Shown in pieces: positions 57,982 to 64,000 of a stretch of 64,000 nucleotides of DNA. The notes beneath the pieces are model-generated. The model searched no databases and was not told where the DNA came from. It worked only from the letters and a program-made list of their open reading frames with translations. The stretch is from Bacteroidales bacterium UBA3754 (lineage in GTDB: Bacteria > Bacteroidota > Bacteroidia > Bacteroidales > UBA1715): positions 37,704-101,703 of the forward strand of contig DFGI01000028.1 of NCBI GenBank assembly GCA_002371705.1. The letters are read 5' to 3'. Position 1 is the first letter of the stretch; the number at the start of each line of letters is the position of its first letter. Both the position numbers and the translations under genes were made by a program.

Positions 57982-59106
57982 CTATATAATTACTTGCATT
58001 AATATAAATGAAATTGTGTCATTGATAGGCGATATTTCATAATTGATTTTATGACCGCTCTTCATTCTTAGGTCAACGAGCCCAAGACCAGCTTCCTTGC
58101 TGTTATCAACATCGAAATCGAGAAGACATTTCATATAGTAGTCATCAATTTCCTCATCGTTGAGCATATTGAGATGATCGATTTTGGTTGTCACTTTTTC
58201 CATTGACACCTTGTCAATATAATTGCCCGCATTTAGGCTGAATTCCTCGCCATCCTGTGCAATATAGAACAACACGGGATTCCCGCCAGGACGATCCTCG
58301 CTGTTCTTCGAGCCGTGTTTCACCACATTCTGGAGCATTTCAACCATCACGTTGCACATTTTTTTCTTGCGCTCCAAACGACCAAACGCCTGCTCGTTAA
58401 TCAACGCCAAAATGTCCATCAGGCTCTTTTGGTTCAATCCCCCATTGAAAATTAACGTGACATTTTTTTGCAAGATGAATTTGTGAAGAGCCACAACATC
58501 TTGAATATCAATAAAATCTATTGAAACTTCGTCCAATTGTTGCGAAATCGAAGTGTTCATATAGAAATACGAAATTTCGTCGTTGATTTCCTCGAACGTG
58601 TAGAACAATTTATTCCCCGACTTGCGCGCCATTTCTATCAAGCCAAGCCCGGCACCACCTTTATTCGAGATACTTCCATCTTCCAAAACCTGTTTGTAAT
58701 ACTCTTTCAAAGAATCCTTGTCGAGACTGTTCACCTTGTCGAGCAATTGCTTCAAATGCGGAATGGCATCGTTGTTCACCACGTTGCCCGAAGTCATTTG
58801 GTATGATTTGTCCTTGTTGCAAATCACAAACATACCCGACTGGTCGCCTGGCTGTGTGTCCTCGTTTTCATCAACAAATTGATGGCGCGTAATGTTTTGC
58901 AAACATTCCACCATAATTGAAAACACACGCTTCTTCAATTTCGACGACTCTCCTATGGAATCAAGATTGTTTTCGGTCAACGCAATAATACTATCGGTGA
59001 TGACTTGCGAGAAAAATCCCCGATATACATACACCAAATCCTCACGTTGAAGTCCTTCAAACAACGTTAATTCGTTAATTTGTTTTTCTATTTGCTCTTG
59101 TTCCAT
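57982..59106 (-). CDS. siaB: Fused tandem SiaB-like protein kinase (DUF6272 x2)
   Basis: A 374-residue protein from the ATG at 59106; an earlier in-frame ATG at 59142 lies next to a TAACTTCG near -7 box and is less likely. It contains two SiaB-like GHKL kinase domains in tandem, about 15-190 and 195-374. Each keeps an N box (Glu67-Gln70-Asn71-His75; Glu256-Gln259-Asn260-His264) and a G box (GGAGLGL 150-156; EAGLGL 338-343). Known SiaB proteins have one such domain of about 180 residues. It is co-transcribed with siaC. It likely phosphorylates SiaC Thr68, with the SpoIIE phosphatase at 15-16.5 kb as a possible opponent. Confidence 0.85.
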   Translation of the reverse strand: MEQEQIEKQINELTLFEGLQREDLVYVYRGFFSQVITDSIIALTENNLDSIGESSKLKKRVFSIMVECLQNITRHQFVDENEDTQPGDQSGMFVICNKDKSYQMTSGNVVNNDAIPHLKQLLDKVNSLDKDSLKEYYKQVLEDGSISNKGGAGLGLIEMARKSGNKLFYTFEEINDEISYFYMNTSISQQLDEVSIDFIDIQDVVALHKFILQKNVTLIFNGGLNQKSLMDILALINEQAFGRLERKKKMCNVMVEMLQNVVKHGSKNSEDRPGGNPVLFYIAQDGEEFSLNAGNYIDKVSMEKVTTKIDHLNMLNDEEIDDYYMKCLLDFDVDNSKEAGLGLVDLRMKSGHKINYEISPINDTISFILMQVII

Positions 59107-59205
59107 ATTACAAAAAAAGAGTAACAATGCGAAGTTATACATTTTTTCCGAAAAACCATAATTTTTGACAACGAAATTTCAATTTTTTCATTTAACGACT
59201 TTTAT

Positions 59206-59213
59206 TAGTTTTG
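59206..59213 (+). promoter_or_regulatory. -7 element for the 59252 lipoprotein gene
   Basis: TAGTTTTG 38 bases before the ATG at 59252. No -33 TTG at consensus spacing. Confidence 0.45.
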
Positions 59214-59251
59214 TAACGGAATAATTTAGTGGATTTTCCGTTATACAAAAA

Positions 59252-60655
59252 ATGAAACATTTTTTCTTCAACATTGCGCTGGTTTTCTGCCTTGGATGCG
59301 TGTTCACATCGTGCCAAAAGGATTTTTATGCAACCTCTAACGGAGACAGGCTTTCGCTTTCCGACGACAGCGTGCGGTTCGACACCTTGTTCACACAGAA
59401 AGGCAGCATCACACAGTGCGTAAAAATCATAAACAACTGCAAGGGAATCATAAAAATCAACAGGATTTATCTATCAAAACAAAAATCATCGGAGTTTTAT
59501 TTTAATGTGAATGGCTTTCAAGGACCGCTTGTGGAAAATATCGACATTGATGCGGGCGACAGCGTGTTTGTGTTTGTACAAACTAAATTGGGAACCCAAA
59601 ACGTTGACACAATTCTGTTTCACGAAGATTTTTTGAAAATTGAGTATAACTCCGTCTGCGACAGCATAATACTCTGCGCGTGGGGACAGGACGTGATAAA
59701 TTTTAAAGGAGAGGCTCTCAATACAACAACATTCACGGCAGGAAAACCGTATGTGATCTACGATTCGCTGATTGTGAACAAAGGAGAAACGCTTACCATT
59801 GAAGCTGGCGCAAGATTGTATTTCCACTATAACGCAAATTTGTTTGTCCGTGGCACACTGAAAATCCAAGGCACAAGCGACTCGCCCGTGAACATTTCCT
59901 CCGACCGACTTGAACAAACGTACCAACTCCTCCCCGGACAATGGGGAAGCATAGTGTTTGAGCCCTCAAGTTCCAACAATGAAATCAGTTACACAAAAAT
60001 AATAAATGGAACCAACGGACTTGTCTTTCACGGACAATCTGGAAACGACATTGCCTGCGAAGTCGCCAACTCGCAGATTTCCAATATGTCGGGATATGGA
60101 ATTTTTGCCCAAAACGCTGCCATTGAATGCTACAACAGCATACTTGCAAATTGCGAATATTCCATTGTTAACATGCAAGGGGGCTCATTCCACTCGGTGC
60201 ATAACACTATTTATAATGAAGGAACCCCGCAGGGACGGAAATACTATCCGTCGGTTTCCATCAGCAATTACAAAACCGACACAACCACCACACTCATCAA
60301 AAAAGCTGAATTTTACAATACAATTATTGCAGGCTCAATGTCGAACGAAATTACTATAACCGCGGAAAACGGCGACAATTCCATGCCGTGCGTGTTCCAA
60401 AACTGCCTGCTCCGCGACACTTACACGAAAGCCGACAGCACATATTATATTGACAACGTGTTCTACGACCGTGAAAAAACTCTCTTTACGCAACCAGGAG
60501 TTTATACGCTTGATTCGCTTTCGCAGGCAATCAACATTGGAAAACTGGAGTTCGCAAGCTCCCACCCCACCGACTTACTGACACATTCCCGTACAACCGA
60601 CGACAAACCCGACGCTGGAGCCATAGAATACTATTATGAAGAAAAGAAAGATTAA
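59252..60655 (+). CDS. Lipoprotein with parallel beta-helix
   Basis: A 467-residue lipoprotein (lipobox FTSC, Cys21). An N-terminal beta-sandwich-like region with small disulfide candidates spans about 25-150. A right-handed beta-helix follows at about 155-400, seen as regular turns of strand with Asn/Ser-rich corners (VNKGETLTIEAGARLYFHYN, LFVRGTLKIQGTSDSPVNIS, NGTNGLVFHGQSGNDIACEV, GYGIFAQNAAIECYNSILAN). Such helices bind or cleave polysaccharides; no catalytic set can be picked out. It overlaps the next gene by 20 bases, so expression is coupled. Confidence 0.8.
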   Translation: MKHFFFNIALVFCLGCVFTSCQKDFYATSNGDRLSLSDDSVRFDTLFTQKGSITQCVKIINNCKGIIKINRIYLSKQKSSEFYFNVNGFQGPLVENIDIDAGDSVFVFVQTKLGTQNVDTILFHEDFLKIEYNSVCDSIILCAWGQDVINFKGEALNTTTFTAGKPYVIYDSLIVNKGETLTIEAGARLYFHYNANLFVRGTLKIQGTSDSPVNISSDRLEQTYQLLPGQWGSIVFEPSSSNNEISYTKIINGTNGLVFHGQSGNDIACEVANSQISNMSGYGIFAQNAAIECYNSILANCEYSIVNMQGGSFHSVHNTIYNEGTPQGRKYYPSVSISNYKTDTTTTLIKKAEFYNTIIAGSMSNEITITAENGDNSMPCVFQNCLLRDTYTKADSTYYIDNVFYDREKTLFTQPGVYTLDSLSQAINIGKLEFASSHPTDLLTHSRTTDDKPDAGAIEYYYEEKKD

Positions 60656-61697
60656 CCTATTCCTGACATTTTGTGTTTTGAATCTTTGCTGTTTCGCACA
60701 ACAGCCCGATTTTTTATTTATGTCATATAATGTTGAAAATCTGTTTGATACGATAGACAATCCTCACAAAAACGACGATGAATTTCTGCCAACCTCCGAC
60801 AGAAAATGGAATTCCTACCGCTACCATAAAAAGTTGCGTGACATAGCAAAAGTGATTGTCGCCGCTGGACAAGACTGGCACAATCCCGACGTAATTGGTC
60901 TGTGCGAGGTTGAAAACGACACTTGTTTGAAAGATTTGATTCACAAGACTATACTGTCTAATCTTCATTACAAATATATCCACTACGATTGCGAAGATGC
61001 ACGTGGAATTGACGTTGCATTATTATATAATGAACAGACTTTCAAGCCGATTTTTCATCAGCCATTGCGGGTTGTTTTCGACGACGATACGAGCCGTAAA
61101 ACTCGTGATATTCTGTTTGTTACAGGAATAATGCTTGCCACGGGCGATACAATCCACATTTTTGAATGTCATTTTCCGTCGCGGCGTGGTGGAAAAGCGG
61201 AAAGTGAACCGTATCGCATGGCGGCGGCACGTGTTGTCCGTAACAAAATTGACAGTATTTTTTCGAAAAATGGTTTCTCATACGTTCTTGTTTCTGGCGA
61301 TTTCAACGATTCTCGCTCTGATAAAAGCATAGAAGCAGGTCTCGGGGCAATTAGGGCAGAGGAACTAACTACGTCGCGCAATAAATATGGGGGGGGATTT
61401 TGTGTAAACTGTCTCATCAACCTTGACAATCCAAATGCCGAAGGTACGCACAAATTTCAGGGAGAATGGGAATTTTTAGATCAAGCTATGGTTAGCGAGG
61501 CTCTTTCCTTTCGCTACTCCCTTCAGTACCAAGTCTTTAAGAATGAGTTTTTGCTGAAAAAAAGCGAAAAAACAGGCGAGAGCAGTCCGTACAGAACATA
61601 CCTTGGCCCATATTACAAAGGCGGCTTCAGCGACCATTTGCCGATACTTGTTTCTTTTAAGAAACGCGACCGCACCCAGCCAGAAAATCAACAATAA
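60636..61697 (+). CDS. Secreted endonuclease/exonuclease/phosphatase-family protein
   Basis: A 353-residue protein with a signal peptide (MKKRKINLFLTFCVLNLCCF, cleaved near AQQ). The EEP fold motifs are SYNVENLFD (metal Asn), GLCEVEND (metal Glu), RGIDVALLYN, ECHFPSRRGGKAES, SGDFNDSRSD (Asp/Asn pair) and GGFSDHLPILV (Asp-His). It would hydrolyse phosphodiester or phosphomonoester bonds in the periplasm or outside. Substrates in this superfamily range from nucleic acids to phosphoinositides and sphingomyelin, so no closer call is possible. The start overlaps the preceding lipoprotein gene. Confidence 0.87.
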   Translation: MKKRKINLFLTFCVLNLCCFAQQPDFLFMSYNVENLFDTIDNPHKNDDEFLPTSDRKWNSYRYHKKLRDIAKVIVAAGQDWHNPDVIGLCEVENDTCLKDLIHKTILSNLHYKYIHYDCEDARGIDVALLYNEQTFKPIFHQPLRVVFDDDTSRKTRDILFVTGIMLATGDTIHIFECHFPSRRGGKAESEPYRMAAARVVRNKIDSIFSKNGFSYVLVSGDFNDSRSDKSIEAGLGAIRAEELTTSRNKYGGGFCVNCLINLDNPNAEGTHKFQGEWEFLDQAMVSEALSFRYSLQYQVFKNEFLLKKSEKTGESSPYRTYLGPYYKGGFSDHLPILVSFKKRDRTQPENQQ

Positions 61698-61802
61698 AAT
61701 AACAGTATGAACTGTTGCGCCGTGTTGTAAGTTTTTGCAATACAAAAGTCATGTTCCATAAATCCTCGTTCGTATATATTTATACGAAAAATTTGTTTTT
61801 CT

Positions 61803-62939
61803 ATGATTTTTTCACTTGCTTTGGCGGCAAATGATTTCTATATGAGGAATTTAAGACGTCATATTACGCGTTTAACAGCAGACTCCGCCTACAAATGGAT
61901 TTTCCTGCGGGCAGAGGTTCTTCTGACCCTGCTATTGTGTTCGTTTTTCTCACAAGGGAACACGACAACAATTGACGGAAATCTTAGTATATCAAGCAAT
62001 TGTACCATAAATGAAACGGATACATTAATAGTAAATGGAAATGTATCTATAACAAACGGTACTATATTGATAAATGGTACGTTAAACGTAAAAGGTGGCA
62101 ATATCACTTTGAACGCAAGTAGTGGCGACATATATTTTACTATAAACGGAACCGTAATTGTATCAGACAGAAGAGTGTCTGGAGACAACACCATCATACT
62201 TGAAAACACAGGTAATTTCAACATTCAATATGTAGGCAAATCTAATGGGGTCACTATTAATTTGAATGGCGGGAAATTATATGTTTACAATGACTTCAAT
62301 CAAATAGAACAAGGAAACAATAGTAACAAAGATAGAAACACATTTATAACAACAGCAGAAGGCTCTTATATCTGCATTGGCGGAGATTATTCAATAAACG
62401 ATTCTAAACATAATTCCATTATTACAGATGGTCCCGGGGATGCCACGGTTTATGTGTTGGGGGAAGTTTCGGGATTAAACGGGAACGAAGCTGATGGTGG
62501 TATCAAAAATTTGACTAATTTTATCAATGACACTGGAAAGTCTTCTATTTATGGCATTCTCCCCATCGAACTCACCTCATTCACCGTTTCGGCGACAAAA
62601 TACGGTTACACTTTTAATTGGGTTACAACAAGCGAAATTGAGAACGATTACTTCACATTGGAATGTTCGGAAGACGGTGAAGAATTTATTGCAATAGACT
62701 ATGTTCACGGTGCAGGAACAACTTCGGAAACAACGGAATATAAATATGTCTGGGAACGCAAACCTAAAAATGAGACTCTTTATTTCCGTCTGAAACAAAC
62801 CGACTACAACGGAGAATACTCATATTCCGACATTCTTGTATATACGCCAACAAAAACCTCCGAGGCACCTAGGACGCTCCGTTTCGGTCCGCTCAACCTT
62901 CAGGTTGTGGATGGTCAGTTGCGATATATAATGAAATAA
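61803..62939 (+). CDS. Secreted beta-strand protein, unknown function
   Basis: A 378-residue protein. The start is uncertain: the first 30 residues are charged (NLRRHITRLTADSAYK) and the hydrophobic signal IFLRAEVLLTLLLCSFFSQG comes only after them, so cleavage would be near residue 52. The body is a repeating Asn/Thr/Ile strand pattern (LIVNGNVSITNGTILINGTL, NVKGGNITLNASSGDIYF), as in beta-helices. The segment LPIELTSFTVSATKYGYTFN and the FTLECSEDGEEF module that follows are frequent before T9SS tails, but the usual tail is missing or very short. An inverted repeat, CGTATA-TATT-TATACG, sits at 61771-61786 upstream. Confidence 0.6.
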   Translation: MIFSLALAANDFYMRNLRRHITRLTADSAYKWIFLRAEVLLTLLLCSFFSQGNTTTIDGNLSISSNCTINETDTLIVNGNVSITNGTILINGTLNVKGGNITLNASSGDIYFTINGTVIVSDRRVSGDNTIILENTGNFNIQYVGKSNGVTINLNGGKLYVYNDFNQIEQGNNSNKDRNTFITTAEGSYICIGGDYSINDSKHNSIITDGPGDATVYVLGEVSGLNGNEADGGIKNLTNFINDTGKSSIYGILPIELTSFTVSATKYGYTFNWVTTSEIENDYFTLECSEDGEEFIAIDYVHGAGTTSETTEYKYVWERKPKNETLYFRLKQTDYNGEYSYSDILVYTPTKTSEAPRTLRFGPLNLQVVDGQLRYIMK

Positions 62940-63075
62940 TACGGCTCTCCCAAACTACAATAATCCATTACTGCGGAAAGATTTGTAATTGATTGATTAC
63001 TTGCATATTACGCATTGCATATTACGCAATGTACATTTCATATCGCTGGTTTTCTGAAAAAATATCGCTTATTTC

Positions 63076-63106
63076 TTTTGTGTTTTTCAAAAAAAAAGTA
63101 ATTTTG
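63076..63106 (+). promoter_or_regulatory. Promoter of atpD
   Basis: TTTTG (63076-63080), 18 bases, TAATTTTG (63099-63106), with the predicted start near 63112 and a leader of about 36 A/T-rich bases. Upstream, 62990-63036 holds the repeated words ATTACGCATTGCATATTACG, filler of the type seen at 34.8 kb. No other feature is seen in 62940-63075. Confidence 0.75.
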
Positions 63107-63147
63107 TGGTAACGTACAAATTAAAACAATTATAAATAAAAGATTGT

Positions 63148-64000
63148 ATGGCTGAAAATATTGGAAAAATAGTTCAAATCGTTGGCCCTGTGGTTGATGT
63201 TAGTTTTGAACAAGAAGGCAGCTCTCTCCCAAGTATTAATGATGCACTTGAAATTACAAGACCTGATGGTCAAGTAGTTGTGTTGGAATGCCAACAACAC
63301 ATTGGAGAAAACACTGTTCGTACTATTGCAATGGATTCCACCGATGGTATGTCGCGCGGAATGGACGTGGTTGCTAAAGGTGCGCAAATCACAATGCCTG
63401 TGGGCGATAAAGTTCGGGGACGTTTGTTCAACGTGACTGGTGACGCTATCGATGGTATTGGCGAAGTTTCAAAAGAAGGTGGTTATCAAATTCACGCTAA
63501 TCCTCCTGAATACGAAAAATTGTCAACAAGTACCGAAGTGCTTTACACAGGTATCAAGGTCATCGACTTGATTGAGCCATACTCAAAAGGTGGTAAGATT
63601 GGTTTGTTCGGTGGTGCCGGTGTTGGTAAAACCGTGCTTATCCAAGAGTTGATCAACAACATTGCAAAGGCACACAATGGTTTGTCGGTGTTCGCCGGCG
63701 TTGGTGAACGTACTCGTGAAGGTAACGACTTGCTTCGTGAAATGATTGAGGCAGGCATCGTAAAATATGGTGACGAATTCAAAGAAAGTCTTGAAAAAGG
63801 CGGTTGGGATATTGACAAAATCGACAAGGAAGGCTTGAAAGATTCTTCATTGGCGATGGTGTTCGGACAGATGAACGAACCACCTGGGGCACGTTCTCGT
63901 GTGGCGTTGTCGGGTTTGACAATCGCTGAGAACTTCCGCGACGGTGACGAAAAATCTGGCGGTCGTGATATCTTGTTGTTCATCGACAATATCTTCCGTT
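63148..64000 (+). CDS. atpD: ATP synthase F1 beta subunit (3' end outside window)
   Basis: The first 284 residues of the catalytic beta subunit of F-type ATP synthase; the frame is open at the right edge. The Walker A motif GGAGVGKT follows GLF, and GERTREGNDL, FGQMNEPPGAR and the Walker B strand DILLFIDNIFR are visible. The insertion between GNDLLREM and the QMNEPPG motif (about 25 residues, charged, ending KEGLKDSS) is characteristic of Bacteroidota beta subunits. The gene has its own promoter, so this part of the ATP synthase locus is transcribed separately from the atpZ region at 29.6 kb. Confidence 0.96.
   Translation, partial: MAENIGKIVQIVGPVVDVSFEQEGSSLPSINDALEITRPDGQVVVLECQQHIGENTVRTIAMDSTDGMSRGMDVVAKGAQITMPVGDKVRGRLFNVTGDAIDGIGEVSKEGGYQIHANPPEYEKLSTSTEVLYTGIKVIDLIEPYSKGGKIGLFGGAGVGKTVLIQELINNIAKAHNGLSVFAGVGERTREGNDLLREMIEAGIVKYGDEFKESLEKGGWDIDKIDKEGLKDSSLAMVFGQMNEPPGARSRVALSGLTIAENFRDGDEKSGGRDILLFIDNIFR

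Overview
This 64 kb window looks like a chromosome segment of a Bacteroidota bacterium, most likely order Bacteroidales. Three kinds of evidence agree. Gene starts are repeatedly preceded by the Bacteroidota promoter form TAnnTTTG, often with TTG about 19 bases further upstream. At least five secreted proteins end in type IX secretion (T9SS) sorting domains, and there are many short-signal lipoproteins. The ATP synthase beta subunit has the Bacteroidota-type insertion. There is no plasmid, prophage, CRISPR array, rRNA or complete insertion sequence. Most of the window is ordinary mid-GC chromosome; one AT-rich block at about 17.2-22.9 kb looks foreign.

Layout. 0-3.5 kb: end of an unknown gene, plsY, a PhoR/PhoB-like two-component pair and beta-phosphoglucomutase. 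3.5-8.4 kb: small secreted proteins (a lipoprotein and a T9SS protein with highly expressed-type codons) and an AAA/DUF4143 ATPase, separated by gaps full of palindromic repeats. 8.4-14.5 kb: a plus-strand run of sufS, LD-carboxypeptidase, mltG, a hydrolase, an unknown gene, a half-length substrate-binding lipoprotein and a SPOR protein. 14.5-17.1 kb (minus): efp, a GAF-SpoIIE phosphatase and a sirtuin. 17.2-22.9 kb: AT-rich block with an outer-membrane-like protein, a T9SS subtilase, a decayed IS5-family transposase, an orphan membrane protein, a lipoprotein and a frameshifted small gene.

22.9-34.4 kb: polysaccharide deacetylase, glycosyltransferase, two unknowns, mfd, bactofilin, AtpZ and a partner membrane protein, an LtaS-like sulfatase, heptose-7-phosphate kinase and a short NtrC-type regulator. 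34.4-36.4 kb: repeat-rich gaps around a FISUMP adhesin-like protein. 36.4-39.1 kb: bifunctional nuclease, thioredoxin-like lipoprotein, an unknown secreted protein and YraN. 39.2-44.1 kb: an operon for a tail-fibre-like secreted protein, a T9SS lipase and an outer-membrane lipoprotein. 44.2-46.8 kb: aroB-aroD and a second FISUMP lipoprotein. 46.8-52.9 kb: two tandem ~1000-residue GH8 enzymes with T9SS tails. 52.9-64 kb: proA with a MurC-like ligase, tRNA-Ser, a MORN-repeat protein, tRNA-Arg, a siaB-like/siaC regulatory pair, secreted proteins, and the start of atpD.

Main points of interest: (1) both FISUMP proteins end in a scrambled C-type-lectin-like tail in which about 80% of codons end in C or T, as in targets of diversity-generating retroelements, although no reverse transcriptase is in the window; (2) the SiaB-like switch kinase is a fused tandem duplication in which both copies keep their ATP-binding motifs, next to SiaC with its conserved Thr68; (3) a promoter-bearing small gene is broken by two homopolymer frameshifts beside a decayed IS5 transposase; (4) several families of intergenic palindromes occur, including nested inverted copies and hairpins whose stems change while the loop stays fixed.
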